Positions 6,939 through 16,016 are shown, counted from the stretch's first letter. The stretch is DNA of 64,000 nucleotides from Curtobacterium flaccumfaciens UCD-AKU (GCF_000349565.1 NZ_KB714610.1:83280-147279); one strand, 5' to 3'. The notes: generated from the sequence alone by a model not told the origin. Numbers and translations are program-made.

Positions 6939-7933
6939 AGCCGCTGTTCCGTTCCGTCGGGCTGCGCCGTGAGGTCGCGGTGCTCGTCGCCGTGGTGGTG
7001 GTCATCTCGGTGCTCGTCCTGATCGGGCTCGGCGCGGGGTCGATCCCGCTCACGCCCGGTCAGGTGCTGGCCAGCCTGTTCGGCCAGGGGGACCGCATCT
7101 CGGACTTCGTGATCGGGCAGCTCCGCGGCCCCAGGGTGCTCGGCGCGGTCCTCGTCGGCGCCAGCCTCGGTGTCGCCGGCGCGATCGTGCAGAGCGTCGT
7201 GCGGAACCCCATCGCGAGTCCCGACGTCATCGGGATCACCTCGGGGGCCAGCGCCGCCGGGCTCACCGCCATCGTGCTGTTCGGCGCGAGCGGCGGCACG
7301 CTGTTCTCGGTCGTGCTCGTCGGCGCCGTGGTGGTCGCGATCGCCATCGCCGGGCTCGCTTGGCGGAGGGGGATCACCGGGAACCGGGTCGTCCTCGTCG
7401 GCATCGGTGTCGCGGCGATCTGCCTGAGCATCACCGGGTGGATGCTCACGAGCGGCACCGTCACCCAGGCCGGAACCGCACTGCTGTGGCTCTCCGGCAG
7501 CCTGAACGCCGTCGACCGTGACCTGGTCGGGGTGCTCGGTGTCGCGTTCGTCGTGCTCGGCGTGCTCGCACTGCTGCAGTCCGCTCGGCTGCAGGTGCTG
7601 AGCCTCGGGGACGAGGTCGCCGCCGCCCTGGGGCTCCGACCGGACCGCGCGAAGGTGCTCCTGCTCCTCACCGCCGTGTGCCTGACCGCCGCAGCCGTCG
7701 CCACCGCGGGTCCGGTGTCGTTCGTGGCGCTGATGGCAGCCCCGATCGCTCGACGCCTGGTCGGCGGCGGTCGGGTCGCCCTCGCGCCGGCGGCAGCCGT
7801 CGGCGCCGCGATCACGCTCGGAAGCGACCTGCTCGCCCAGTTCGCGATCCCCGGCAACGCGCTGCCGGTGGGGGTCGTGACGGGTGTCGTGGGCGCGCCG
7901 TACCTGCTCTGGTTGCTCGCGCGGGGGCGTTGA
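6935..7933 (+). CDS. FecCD-family iron-siderophore ABC transporter permease (second subunit)
   Basis: From the GTG at 6935 this is a 332-residue polytopic FecCD homologue. Visible motifs include LRGPRVLGAVLVGASLGVAG, VQSVVRNPIASPDVIGITSG, LGDEVAAALGLRPDRAK (ATPase coupling helix) and GPVSFVALMAAPIARR. It pairs with the preceding permease as a heterodimer, as in FepD/FepG. The start codon overlaps the upstream TGA. No ATP-binding subunit or substrate-binding lipoprotein follows; the next gene is the unrelated garA, so those partners must be encoded elsewhere or lie on another transcript. Its stop codon lies inside the first unit of a 23-bp tandem repeat. Confidence 0.92.
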   Translation: MKPLFRSVGLRREVAVLVAVVVVISVLVLIGLGAGSIPLTPGQVLASLFGQGDRISDFVIGQLRGPRVLGAVLVGASLGVAGAIVQSVVRNPIASPDVIGITSGASAAGLTAIVLFGASGGTLFSVVLVGAVVVAIAIAGLAWRRGITGNRVVLVGIGVAAICLSITGWMLTSGTVTQAGTALLWLSGSLNAVDRDLVGVLGVAFVVLGVLALLQSARLQVLSLGDEVAAALGLRPDRAKVLLLLTAVCLTAAAVATAGPVSFVALMAAPIARRLVGGGRVALAPAAAVGAAITLGSDLLAQFAIPGNALPVGVVTGVVGAPYLLWLLARGR

Positions 7934-8018
7934 CGCGGGTCGTGCTGGTTCGTTGACGCTGGTCGAGCTGGTTCGTTGACGTGGGTCATGCTGGTTCGCT
8001 GACGCCGGTCGTGCGTTC
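7929..8018 (+). repeat. 23-bp tandem repeat, about 3.9 copies
   Basis: Units starting at 7929, 7952, 7975 and 7998 share the pattern GTTGACGYNGGTCGTGCTGG with a terminal TTC. The first unit contains the permease stop codon (TGA at 7931-7933). Each of the first three units carries TTGAC, similar to a -35 core, ahead of the garA promoter region. Periodic operator sites or simple slippage repeats are both possible. Confidence 0.75.
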
Positions 8019-8114
8019 GCGCATCGCGGAAGACTCTCCACAGTCCCAGATCGGGGCTGCCGCTCGGGGCTTCGTTTCCGATACGCTGGTAGGCCAAGAG
8101 GAGGAGGTCCACCG

Positions 8115-8594
8115 ATGCCAGATCCAGTGGTCCCGCAGCCGGGCGGTCAGAAGTCCCCGGAACAGCGGCTGGTCGACACCACGCTGACCTTCAGCATGGA
8201 CATGGGAGCGGCGCTCACCGCCGAGTCCGGTGTCTCGACCGAAGAACGTGAAGCCGTCAACGCCCTGCCCTCCGGGTCGGCGTTGCTCGTGGTCCGTCGT
8301 GGCCCCAACGTGGGTGCGCGGTTCCTCCTCGACTCCGACGTCACGACGGCCGGCCGCCACCCCGACGCCGGCATCTTCCTCGACGACGTCACCGTGTCGC
8401 GCAAGCACGCGCAGTTCCTGCGCCACGGCACGAGCTTCAGCGTCAAGGACAACGGTTCCCTGAACGGTACGTACTTCGACGGTGTCCGCATCGACGAAGC
8501 GCTGCTCACCGACGGGGCCGAAGTCCAGGTCGGCAAGTTCCGCCTGACGTTCTACGCATCTCGGGTCGACCTGGCGCGCCTGGCGAACGCGTAG
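8115..8594 (+). CDS. garA: FHA-domain signalling protein GarA/OdhI
   Basis: This 159-residue protein matches GarA/OdhI along its length. A flexible N terminus contains a DTTLTF phosphorylation motif at residues 21-26 (equivalent to the ETTSVF motif phosphorylated by PknB/PknG). The FHA domain follows (about 56-150), with GRHP, SRKH and SLNGTY phosphopeptide-binding signatures. In relatives the unphosphorylated form inhibits 2-oxoglutarate dehydrogenase and glutamate dehydrogenase; phosphorylation makes the FHA domain bind its own tail and releases inhibition. A strong AGGAGG lies at 8101-8107, and a TACGCT -10 candidate at 8082-8087. The downstream merR gene overlaps by 1 nt, matching the Rv1827-Rv1828 order. 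Confidence 0.95.
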   Translation: MPDPVVPQPGGQKSPEQRLVDTTLTFSMDMGAALTAESGVSTEEREAVNALPSGSALLVVRRGPNVGARFLLDSDVTTAGRHPDAGIFLDDVTVSRKHAQFLRHGTSFSVKDNGSLNGTYFDGVRIDEALLTDGAEVQVGKFRLTFYASRVDLARLANA

Positions 8595-9298
8595 TGGCCG
8601 CACGGTCCGCTGCGGCCCGGGCGGGGTCCGCGGCACCGGACCTGCTCACGATCGGGCAGGTCCTCGCTCGCCTCAAGCCCGAGTTCCCGGACCTGTCGAG
8701 CTCCAAGCTGCGGTTCCTCGAAGAGCGAGAGCTCGTCACCCCGATCCGCACGGCCAGCGGGTACCGCAAGTTCTCCGCCGCCGACCTCGAGCGTCTCCGG
8801 GTGATCCTCGGACTGCAGCGCGACCACTACCTGCCGCTCAAGGTCATCAAGGAGTACCTCGCCGACCTCGACGCCGGGCGCGAACCGGTCCTGCCCGGGG
8901 GCGGAGACGCGCCGAAGCCATCGATCCTCGGTCGTGAACGTCGGTACACCCGCGACGAGACCGTCCGCGCGGCCGGTGCCTCGCCGATGCTGTTGGCCGA
9001 CGCGGTCTCGGCCTCGCTCCTGCCGCCCACCGACACCTACGGCGACGACGGCGTCTCCGTGTTGAAGGCCCTGGTCGAACTGCAGCGCACCGGCATCGAG
9101 CCGCGGCACCTGCGCACGCTCCGCAGTACCGCGGAGCGTGAGGTCGGTCTCATCGAGTCCGCCCTCATGCCGGTCTCCCGCCGGGGCGACGCCACCTCGC
9201 GCGCGAAGGCCACCGAGCTCGCCCGCGAGATAGCGGGACACCTCGAGATCATCCGGTCGAACCTCATCCGCCAGGCCATCGGTCGTCTCGACGCATGA
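8594..9298 (+). CDS. ftsR: MerR-family regulator FtsR (Rv1828 type)
   Basis: This 234-residue protein begins at GTG 8594, overlapping the garA stop. The N-terminal winged-helix region (about 15-85: LLTIGQVLARLKPEFPDLSSSKLRFLEERELV and TASGYRKFSAADLERL) is the MerR DNA-binding domain. The C-terminal half has no metal-binding cysteines and is a helical effector or dimerisation domain. The orthologue in Corynebacterium glutamicum (FtsR, Cg1631) activates ftsZ, and Rv1828 is the mycobacterial counterpart. The coupling to garA is the conserved arrangement. A dyad shared between the upstream regions of merR2 and ftsZ is a candidate binding site for this protein or its neighbour. Confidence 0.9.
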   Translation: MAARSAAARAGSAAPDLLTIGQVLARLKPEFPDLSSSKLRFLEERELVTPIRTASGYRKFSAADLERLRVILGLQRDHYLPLKVIKEYLADLDAGREPVLPGGGDAPKPSILGRERRYTRDETVRAAGASPMLLADAVSASLLPPTDTYGDDGVSVLKALVELQRTGIEPRHLRTLRSTAEREVGLIESALMPVSRRGDATSRAKATELAREIAGHLEIIRSNLIRQAIGRLDA

Positions 9299-9425
9299 CG
9301 CCGTCCGGTGCTCCGACAGGGCTTGTGTGTCAGTGGTCGGGGCGTATCCTCGACACGCCGGACGCGCCGGGTCGGATGTCCCGCGCGGGAGCGGTCGGAG
9401 TCGCTACCGTGGACCTCGGAACAAC

Positions 9426-9444
9426 TCTCAACCCGTCGTTGAAG
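9426..9444 (+). promoter_or_regulatory. MerR-type dyad upstream of merR2 (shared with ftsZ)
   Basis: TCTCAACCCGTCGTTGAAG reads as CTCAA, 7 nt, TTGAA(G): an imperfect inverted repeat of 19 bp, 39 bp upstream of the merR2 start. The same layout on the opposite strand occurs 23 bp before ftsZ (14 of 19 identical), and a weaker form occurs before pyc. Operator function is inferred. Confidence 0.35.
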
Positions 9445-9482
9445 CTTCGGGTGGGAGCTCGATCGTCGTGGAAGGCAAGCTC

Positions 9483-10043
9483 ATGAGTGGGAACGACACC
9501 CCTGGCACCGAGTCTGATGTGACCCGGTACGACCTCGGGCTGCTCTTCACCGATGGTCTGCCCGAGCACGACGAGCAGAACGGCTACCGCGGCACCGTCG
9601 CCGCACGGGCAGCCGGCATCTCGTACCGACAGCTCGACTACTGGGCCCGCACCGAGCTCGTGCAGCCGACGATCCGCGGGGCCGCCGGCTCCGGTTCGCA
9701 GCGCCTGTACGGGTTCCGCGACATCCTGGTGCTCAAGCTCGTGAAGCGCCTGCTCGACACCGGTATCTCGTTGCAGCAGATCCGCACCGCCGTCAACCAG
9801 CTCCGTGAGTCCGGCGTCTCCGACCTGGCGCAGACCACGCTGATGTCGGACGGCGCCTCGGTGTACCTGTGCACCTCTGACGACGAGGTCATCGACCTCG
9901 TGTCCCGCGGCCAGGGCGTCTTCGGCATCGCGGTCGGCAAGGTCCTGCGCGAGGTCGAGAGCTCCCTGGTCGAGCTCGACGCCACCGCTGCGGCCGACCC
10001 CTCCGACGAGCTCGCCGCTCGTCGCGCTTCTCGCGCTTCCTGA
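9483..10043 (+). CDS. MerR-family regulator (Rv1830 type)
   Basis: This 186-residue protein starts at ATG 9483, after a GGAAGG-like ribosome site. The frame stays open further upstream, but that part is not protein-like. The MerR domain (about 35-110) contains GYRGTVAARAAGISYRQLDYW and LYGFRDILVLKLVKRLLDTG. The C-terminal half contains a VYLCTSDDEVIDLVSRGQGVFGIAVGK-like segment. This is the Rv1830-type paralogue normally found two genes after garA. In M. tuberculosis a bifunctional-nuclease gene (Rv1829) sits between the two merR genes; here the 184-bp interval has no such gene. The last residues (AARRASRAS) run into a repeat-rich non-coding region. Confidence 0.9.
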   Translation: MSGNDTPGTESDVTRYDLGLLFTDGLPEHDEQNGYRGTVAARAAGISYRQLDYWARTELVQPTIRGAAGSGSQRLYGFRDILVLKLVKRLLDTGISLQQIRTAVNQLRESGVSDLAQTTLMSDGASVYLCTSDDEVIDLVSRGQGVFGIAVGKVLREVESSLVELDATAAADPSDELAARRASRAS

Positions 10044-10096
10044 CCATCCGCGTTCCGGCCCTGTGGTCGCGAACCGTCGCGTGTGAGTCGCCGTGT

Positions 10097-10920
10097 GGTC
10101 ACGAACTGTCGGCTGTGACGCTGCCGGCCGACGGTTGGTGACCGCTCGGAGGACGTGAGCGGGGTGGTGTGACCCCTGGGCGTGCCGGGGTCGGGCGTGT
10201 CCGCTGGGCGTGCCGGGGCCGGGCGTGTCCGCTGGGGCGGGGCGTGCCTCCAGGCCGTTGTGGCGTGGTCACGAACCGCCGTGTGCGCGGCGCCGAGCGG
10301 TCACGAACTGTCGTCTGCGCGGTCTTCGGCCGACGGTTGGTGACCGCTCGGAGGACGTGAGCGGGGTGTTGTGAACCCTTGGCGTGCCGGGGCCGGGCGT
10401 GTCCGCTGGGGCGGGGGCGTGCCTCTAGGCCGTTGTGGCGTGGTCACGAACCGCCGTGTGCGCGGCACCGATTGGTCACGACCTGTCGCTTGCGCAGGCC
10501 TCGCCCGACGGTTGGTGACCAGTCGGTGGACGTGAGCGGGGTGTCGTGACCGCTGGGCGTGCCGGGGCCGGGCGTGTCTGCCGGGGCGGGGCGCGCCTCC
10601 AGGCCGTCGCGGCGTGGTCACGAACCGTCGTGTGCGGGTCGCCGACTGGTCACGAACTGTCGGCTGCGCGCGCCCGAGCCGACCGTTGGTGACCGCTCGG
10701 AGGACGTGAGCGGGGTGTTGTGACCGCTGGGCGTGCCGGGGCCGGGCGTGTCTGCCCGGGCGGGTCGCGCCTCCAGGCCGTCGCGGCGAGGTCACGAACC
10801 GTCGCGTGCGGATCGCCGAGTGGTCACGAACTGTCGGCTGCGCGCGCCCGAGCCGACCCTTGGTGACCAGTCGGCGGACGTGAGCGGGGTGTTGTGACCC
10901 GTCGGCGTGCCGACTCCGAC
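10097..10920. repeat. Tandem array (about 174-202 bp period) of 47-nt palindromes
   Basis: The whole interval between merR2 (stop 10043) and parA (stop at 10921) is repetitive and holds no credible gene. Five 47-nt palindromes start at 10097, 10299, 10474, 10648 and 10822. Each has the arm GGTCACGAACTGTCG (small changes), a 15-17 nt loop and the inverted arm CGACNGTTGGTGACC. Thirty to thirty-one nt before most copies lies a direct half-site GGTCACGAACCGYCG. Between palindromes is a conserved spacer containing GACGTGAGCGGGGTG, GGGCGTGCCGGGGCCGGGC and GCCTCCAGGCCGT. Spacing is 174-175 bp except the first interval (202 bp, due to an internal 28-bp duplication). No intrinsic terminator with a T-run is seen. 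Confidence 0.9.
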
Positions 10921-11754
10921 CTAGGCGGCGCCGCCCTCGGCGTACGGACCGATCTTGCCCGTGCGCATGATGCGCTCGAGCAGCTGGTCGAAGTTCTTCG
11001 CCATCTCCTGCGCGGACTCGCCGGGCCAGACGTGCAGCGGCTTCGCCGCACCCTGCGCCTGCTGCAGCGACGTGCGCTCCGGCAGCTGCGGGGAGAGCAC
11101 GAGCGGGCCGAACATGTCGCGGAGTTCCTTGATGCGGAACTGGTGCTCGAGCGACTGCACCCGGGCACGGTTCACGATGATGCCGAGGGGCTGCAGCCGG
11201 GGGGAGAGTCCGCGGCGGATCTCCTCGATGGCGCGCAGCGCACGGTCGGCGGCGGCGACGGAGAACAGGCCGGGCTCGGTGACGACGGTGACGCGGTCGG
11301 ACGCGGCCCACGCGGTGCGGGTCAGGGCGTTCAGCGACGGCGCGCAGTCGATGAGGACGAGCTCGTAGTCCTGCTCGACGTTGGCCAGGGCCTCTTCGAG
11401 CTTCCAGATGTCGCGGATGGACGGGTGCGGCCCGTCGAAGTTGATGGCGGAGGGCGACCCGACCATGACGTCGATCTTGCCCTGCGACCCCTTCGTCCAG
11501 CCCGAGGGGGCGATCGCCTGACGGACGATCTTCTCCTTCGGGTTCTCGAGGACGTCGGCCACGTTGAGGTGGCCGGCGAGGTTGATGTCGAGGCCCGTCG
11601 AGACGTCGGACTGCGGGTCCAGATCCACCACCAGCGTGCGCAGTCCCTTGGCGAACGCGGCCGAGGTCAGGCCGAGCGTCACCGTCGTCTTGCCGACACC
11701 ACCCTTGAGGGAGCTCACGCTGAGTACATGCACGTTGAGCAACGTTACCGCCAC
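10921..11754 (-). CDS. parA: Orphan ParA/Soj-family ATPase
   Basis: This 277-residue ParA-type ATPase has a deviant Walker A at residues 17-24 (KGGVGKTT), switch I/II regions (VVDLDPQSDVSTG at about 42 and VLIDCAPSLNALT at about 130) and the usual Rossmann-like spacing. No parB or parS-like sequence is adjacent, so this is an orphan MinD/ParA-type positioning ATPase rather than the chromosomal ParA beside oriC. The GTG at 11754 follows AGGTGAG at reasonable spacing. A GTG at 11733 would give a protein starting VHVLSVSSLKGG, also family-like but with a weaker ribosome site. It is divergent from pyc with only 39 bp between starts. Confidence 0.88.
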   Translation of the reverse strand: MAVTLLNVHVLSVSSLKGGVGKTTVTLGLTSAAFAKGLRTLVVDLDPQSDVSTGLDINLAGHLNVADVLENPKEKIVRQAIAPSGWTKGSQGKIDVMVGSPSAINFDGPHPSIRDIWKLEEALANVEQDYELVLIDCAPSLNALTRTAWAASDRVTVVTEPGLFSVAAADRALRAIEEIRRGLSPRLQPLGIIVNRARVQSLEHQFRIKELRDMFGPLVLSPQLPERTSLQQAQGAAKPLHVWPGESAQEMAKNFDQLLERIMRTGKIGPYAEGGAA

Positions 11755-11767
11755 TAGGGTTGTCTCA

Positions 11768-11786
11768 CCTCAACCCGGGCTGAAAG
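11768..11786 (+). promoter_or_regulatory. Weaker copy of the CTCAACC dyad between parA and pyc
   Basis: CCTCAACCCGGGCTGAAAG matches the ftsZ-upstream dyad at 13 of 19 positions, including an identical CCTCAACC half. It lies 8 bp before the pyc GTG and overlaps its Shine-Dalgarno area (GAAAGGGA) as well as the parA leader. Regulation from here would affect both divergent genes. Confidence 0.22.
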
Positions 11787-11793
11787 GGACGTC

Positions 11794-14700
11794 GTGTTCA
11801 CGAAGATCCTCGTTGCGAACCGTGGCGAGATCGCCATCCGCGCGTTCCGTGCCGCCTACGAGTTGGGGGCCCGTACAGTGGCCGTCTACCCGTACGAAGA
11901 CCGGAACTCCCTGCACCGGCTCAAGGCCGACGAGGCCTACCTGATCGGGGAGCGGGGCCACCCGGTCCGGGCGTACCTGGACGTCTCCGAGATCATCCGC
12001 GTCGCCCGCGAGTCGGGGGCCGACGCGATCTACCCGGGGTACGGGTTCCTGTCCGAGAACCCGGAGCTCGCCGCGGCAGCAGCCGCGAACGGCATCACCT
12101 TCATCGGCCCGGGCGAGCACGTGCTCGAGATGGCCGGCAACAAGGTCACCGCGAAGGAGCACGCGATCGCGGCCGGCGTCCCGGTCCTCGCGAGCACCCC
12201 GGCGAGCCGCGACATCGACGAGCTCATCGCCGGCGCGGACGCGATCGGGTTCCCGGTGTTCGCCAAGGCCGTCGCCGGCGGTGGTGGCCGTGGCATGCGC
12301 CGGGTGGAGACGAAGCCCGAGCTGCGCGACGCCCTCGAAGCCGCGATGCGCGAGGCCGACAGTGCGTTCGGCGACCCGACGATGTTCCTCGAGCAGGCCG
12401 TCATCCGTCCGCGCCACATCGAGGTGCAGATCCTCGCCGACGCGACCGGCACCGACGGCGGCACGATCCACCTGTTCGAGCGGGACTGTTCGGTGCAGCG
12501 GCGCAACCAGAAGGTCGTCGAGATCGCCCCGGCGCCGAACCTCGACCCCGCGATCGCGCAGGCACTGCACCGCGACGCCGTGGCCTTCGCCCGCTCGATC
12601 GGCTACGTCAACGCCGGCACCGTGGAGTTCCTGCTCGACACCGAGGGCGAACGCGTCGGCCAGCACGTCTTCATCGAGATGAACCCGCGCATCCAGGTCG
12701 AGCACACGGTCACCGAAGAGGTCACCGACGTCGACCTGGTGCAGTCGCAGATGCGCATCGCGGCAGGGGAGACCCTCGCCGACCTCGGTCTGTCGCAGGA
12801 CGCCGTCCACGTGCACGGCGCCGCGCTGCAGACCCGCATCACGACCGAGGACCCGACGCAGGGCTTCCGTCCGGACACCGGCCGGATCAGCACCTACCGC
12901 AGCCCCGGCGGCGCGGGCGTCCGGCTCGACGGCGGCACGGTCGCCACCGGCGCGCAGATCAGCCCGCACTTCGACTCGATGCTCGCGAAGATGACGTGCC
13001 GCGGCCGGGACTTCCCGGCGGCGGTGTCCCGGGCGAAGCGCGCCCTCGCCGAGTTCCGCATCCGCGGCGTCAGCACGAACATCCCGTTCCTGCAGGCCGT
13101 GCTCGAGGACCCGGACTTCGCCCGCGGCGACGTCTCGACGAAGTTCATCGAGGAACGCCCCCAGCTCTTCGGCGGCCACGTCTCGAAGGACCGCGGCACG
13201 AAGGTGCTCACCTGGCTCGCCGACGTCACGGTGAACAAGCCGAACGGTGAGCGGTCGCCGCTCGTCACCGACCCGGCCGACAAGCTCCCGGCCACCGACC
13301 TGACGACGCCGGTGCCCGAGGGACAGCGCGACCGCCTGCTGGCGATGGGCCCGGCCGAGTGGTCGAGGGCCCTCCGCGCCCAGACGGCCCTCGCGGTGAC
13401 CGAGACGACGATGCGGGACGCCCACCAGTCGCTCCTGGCCACACGGGTCCGCACGAAGGACCTCGTCGCCGTCGCACCGCACGTGGCGCGGCTCACCCCG
13501 CAGCTGCTCAGCGTCGAGGCCTGGGGAGGTGCGACCTACGACGTCGCCCTCCGGTTCCTCGGGGAAGACCCCTGGGAGCGCCTGTCCTCGCTGCGCGAAG
13601 CGATGCCGAACATCCCGATCCAGATGCTGCTCCGTGGCCGCAACACGGTCGGGTACACGCCCTACCCGACCGAGGTCACCGACGCCTTCGTCGACGAGGC
13701 CGCTCGGTCCGGCGTCGACGTCTTCCGCGTGTTCGACGCGCTGAACGACGTCAGCCAGCTGCGTCCGGCGCTGGAGGCGGTGCTCGCGACGGGCACGGCG
13801 GTCGCCGAGGCGGCGCTCTGCTACACCGCCGACCTCCTCGACCCCGCCGAGGACCTCTACACGCTCGACTACTACCTCCGCCTGGCGGAGCAGATGGTCG
13901 AGGCCGGCGCGCACGTCATCGGCATCAAGGACATGGCCGGTCTCCTGCGTGCCGGTGCGGCCGAGAAGCTCGTCACCGCGCTGCGCGAGCGCTTCGACCA
14001 GCCCGTGCACGTGCACACCCACGACACCGCCGGCGGCCAGCTCGCGACCCTGCTCGCCGCCTCCCGCGCCGGGGCGGACGCCGTCGACGTGGCCGCAGCA
14101 CCCATGGCCGGCACGACCAGCCAGCCGAGCATGTCCGCCCTGGTCGCCGCCCTGGCGCACACCGAGCGCGACACCGGTCTGTCCCTCGACGCCGTCGGTG
14201 ACCTCGAGCCCTACTGGGAGTCGGTCCGTCGCGTGTACGCCCCGTTCGAGTCCGGGCTCGCCGGTCCGACCGGGCGTGTCTACAAGCACGAGATCCCCGG
14301 CGGTCAGCTGTCGAACCTCCGGCAGCAGGCGATCGCCCTCGGGCTCGGTGACCGGTTCGAGCAGGTCGAGGACTGGTACGCCGAGGCGAACCGGATCCTC
14401 GGACGACCGACCAAGGTCACGCCGTCGTCGAAGGTCGTCGGCGACCTCGCGCTGCAGCTCGCCGCGGTCGGTGCCGACCCGGTCGACTTCGAGCAGAACC
14501 CCGACAAGTACGACATCCCGGACTCCGTGGTCGGGTTCATGGCCGGCGAACTGGGCGACCTGCCCGGCGGCTGGCCGGAGCCGTTCCGCTCGAAGGTCCT
14601 GGCCGGGCGTGACGTCCGACTCGAGATCACCCCGGTGCCCGCGGACGAGCGTGCGCACCTCGAGACCCCCGGACCCGAGCGGCAGCAGGCACTCAACCGC

Positions 14701-15204
14701 CTGCTCTTCCCGCAGCCGACGCAGCAGTTCCAGCGTGTGCGGGAGCAGTACGGCGACCTGTCCGTCGTGCCGACCGTCGACTACCTGTACGGGCTGCGCC
14801 CGGGGCAGGAGCACAGCGTCCCGCTCGGCAAGGGCGTCGACCTGTTCGTCGGGCTCGAGGCGATCGGCGAGGTGGACGCCAAGGGCATCCGCACGGTCAT
14901 GGCGACGATGAACGGGCAGCTCCGCCCGGTCGCCGTCCGCGACCGTTCGGTCGAGGTCGAGACGAAGGCGGCCGAGAAGGCCGATGCGTCCGACCCGAAG
15001 CACGTCGCCGCGCCGTTCTCCGGCGTGGTGACGCTCAAGGTCGCCGTCGGTGACGTCGTCGAAGCCGGTACGCCGGTGGCGAGCATCGAGGCGATGAAGA
15101 TGGAAGCGGCCATCACGGCGCCCGTGTCGGGCACCGTCGGCCGACTCGCGATCCCGGTGACCCAGCAGGTGGACGCCGGCGACCTCCTGGTGGTGCTGCA
15201 GTAA
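11794..15204 (+). CDS. pyc: Pyruvate carboxylase
   Basis: At 1136 residues this is a full-length single-chain pyruvate carboxylase (family about 1130-1150). The biotin carboxylase/ATP-grasp domain occupies about 1-460 ([40 protein letters not shown]). The carboxyltransferase follows (about 530-830, with [15 protein letters not shown], the MLLRGRN region and HTHDTAGGQ). The biotinyl domain is at the C terminus, with Lys1102 in EAMKMEA as the biotin site. It carboxylates pyruvate to oxaloacetate, an anaplerotic step in the cytoplasm. The GTG at 11794 follows AAAGGGA. Peptide deformylase starts 2 nt after the stop and may share the transcript. Confidence 0.98.
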   Translation: MFTKILVANRGEIAIRAFRAAYELGARTVAVYPYEDRNSLHRLKADEAYLIGERGHPVRAYLDVSEIIRVARESGADAIYPGYGFLSENPELAAAAAANGITFIGPGEHVLEMAGNKVTAKEHAIAAGVPVLASTPASRDIDELIAGADAIGFPVFAKAVAGGGGRGMRRVETKPELRDALEAAMREADSAFGDPTMFLEQAVIRPRHIEVQILADATGTDGGTIHLFERDCSVQRRNQKVVEIAPAPNLDPAIAQALHRDAVAFARSIGYVNAGTVEFLLDTEGERVGQHVFIEMNPRIQVEHTVTEEVTDVDLVQSQMRIAAGETLADLGLSQDAVHVHGAALQTRITTEDPTQGFRPDTGRISTYRSPGGAGVRLDGGTVATGAQISPHFDSMLAKMTCRGRDFPAAVSRAKRALAEFRIRGVSTNIPFLQAVLEDPDFARGDVSTKFIEERPQLFGGHVSKDRGTKVLTWLADVTVNKPNGERSPLVTDPADKLPATDLTTPVPEGQRDRLLAMGPAEWSRALRAQTALAVTETTMRDAHQSLLATRVRTKDLVAVAPHVARLTPQLLSVEAWGGATYDVALRFLGEDPWERLSSLREAMPNIPIQMLLRGRNTVGYTPYPTEVTDAFVDEAARSGVDVFRVFDALNDVSQLRPALEAVLATGTAVAEAALCYTADLLDPAEDLYTLDYYLRLAEQMVEAGAHVIGIKDMAGLLRAGAAEKLVTALRERFDQPVHVHTHDTAGGQLATLLAASRAGADAVDVAAAPMAGTTSQPSMSALVAALAHTERDTGLSLDAVGDLEPYWESVRRVYAPFESGLAGPTGRVYKHEIPGGQLSNLRQQAIALGLGDRFEQVEDWYAEANRILGRPTKVTPSSKVVGDLALQLAAVGADPVDFEQNPDKYDIPDSVVGFMAGELGDLPGGWPEPFRSKVLAGRDVRLEITPVPADERAHLETPGPERQQALNRLLFPQPTQQFQRVREQYGDLSVVPTVDYLYGLRPGQEHSVPLGKGVDLFVGLEAIGEVDAKGIRTVMATMNGQLRPVAVRDRSVEVETKAAEKADASDPKHVAAPFSGVVTLKVAVGDVVEAGTPVASIEAMKMEAAITAPVSGTVGRLAIPVTQQVDAGDLLVVLQ

Positions 15205-15205
15205 A

Positions 15206-15709
15206 TTGACCGTTCGTCCCATCCGCCTGTTCGGCGACCCCGTCCTCCGATCGCCGGCCGATCCGATCCGACCCGAACTGCTCGGGAGCACCGGAGTCCG
15301 TGACCTGGTGCAGGACCTCGTCGACACCGTCAAGGAACCCGGACGTGCCGGGGTGGCCGCGCCGCAGATCGGCGTGGGGCTCCGCGCGTTCTCGTACAAC
15401 GTCGACGGCGAGGTCGGCTACGTCCTGAACCCCGAGGTCGTCGAGGTCTCCGGGGAGCCCGAGCTCATGGAAGAGGGGTGCCTCTCCGTCCCCGGCCTCG
15501 GCTACCCGACGCGTCGGTACCCGTACGCCAAGGTCCGGGGTGTCGACGTCGACGGCGCCGAGGTCGTCCTCGAGGGCACCGGACTGATGGCCGAGGCGCT
15601 CCAGCACGAGTGCGACCACCTCGACGGCACGGTCTACGTGATGACGCTCGACCCCGAGATCCGCCGTCAGGCGCTGCGCGACATCCGCGCGCAGGACTGG
15701 TTCCACTGA
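15206..15709 (+). CDS. def: Peptide deformylase
   Basis: This 167-residue metalloenzyme removes the N-terminal formyl group from nascent proteins. All three family motifs are present: GVAAPQIGV (residues 49-57), EEGCLSVPG with metal ligand Cys92, and QHECDHLDG with His134, catalytic Glu135 and His138. The TTG at 15206 is the only start that keeps the conserved N terminus ([13 protein letters not shown]) and lies two bases after the pyc stop, so translation may depend on ribosomes finishing pyc. No strong Shine-Dalgarno sequence is visible. It is separated by 143 bp from a very small downstream ORF. Confidence 0.95.
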   Translation: MTVRPIRLFGDPVLRSPADPIRPELLGSTGVRDLVQDLVDTVKEPGRAGVAAPQIGVGLRAFSYNVDGEVGYVLNPEVVEVSGEPELMEEGCLSVPGLGYPTRRYPYAKVRGVDVDGAEVVLEGTGLMAEALQHECDHLDGTVYVMTLDPEIRRQALRDIRAQDWFH

Positions 15710-15852
15710 GCGGTCCCACAGGCCCGCGTTCGCGGGCTGTGAACTCGGGTGTGACACCCCCACGGGGGATTGTCGCTTTGTCCTGACGAGGGGGTACCGT
15801 GCTGCTGTCGGCCTCCCACCGACGGCCCATCCGATCCCCCCAGGACTCCCGC

Positions 15853-15984
15853 ATGACCAGTCAGAACGACGAGCTGAGCTCGCACCGCACCCGCACCAAC
15901 CGTCGACCGGCCGAGGCCACCGTCACGACCGGTTCGACCGCCGTCCTCGACGCCCCCGCGACGGAGCAGCCGCAGGAGGCCTGA
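15853..15984 (+). CDS. Small hypothetical protein (43 residues)
   Basis: An ATG at 15853 opens a 43-residue frame (MTSQNDELSSHRTRTNRR and so on) that is hydrophilic, Thr/Ala/Glu-rich and probably disordered. Codon use is GC3-rich like real genes here, and it ends just before a strong terminator hairpin, which supports a transcribed unit. There is no good Shine-Dalgarno sequence. Upstream, 15750-15815 contains a small CCCCCACGGGGG hairpin and a TACCGT -10 candidate. I cannot assign a function; it may be a short actinobacterial peptide or an incidental frame in a leader-like transcript. Confidence 0.35.
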   Translation: MTSQNDELSSHRTRTNRRPAEATVTTGSTAVLDAPATEQPQEA

Positions 15985-16016
15985 CCCCGCAGGCGCCCCG
16001 GCGCCCGCTGGACCGC

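Noticed and set aside
10097..10920. CRISPR-like array because of regular spacing of palindromes
   Set aside because: Spacers between palindromes are themselves repeated, not unique, and the repeat is much longer than CRISPR repeats.
10301..11311. 336-codon minus-strand frame over the palindrome array and parA
   Set aside because: It crosses tandem repeats and is out of frame with the clear ParA; no family features.
10921..11754. Chromosome partition locus (parAB/oriC)
   Set aside because: No parB, parS, dnaA boxes or rnpA/rpmH genes are nearby.
11770..15399. 1209-codon minus-strand frame opposite pyc
   Set aside because: It is the complement shadow of a strongly conserved gene in GC-rich DNA.
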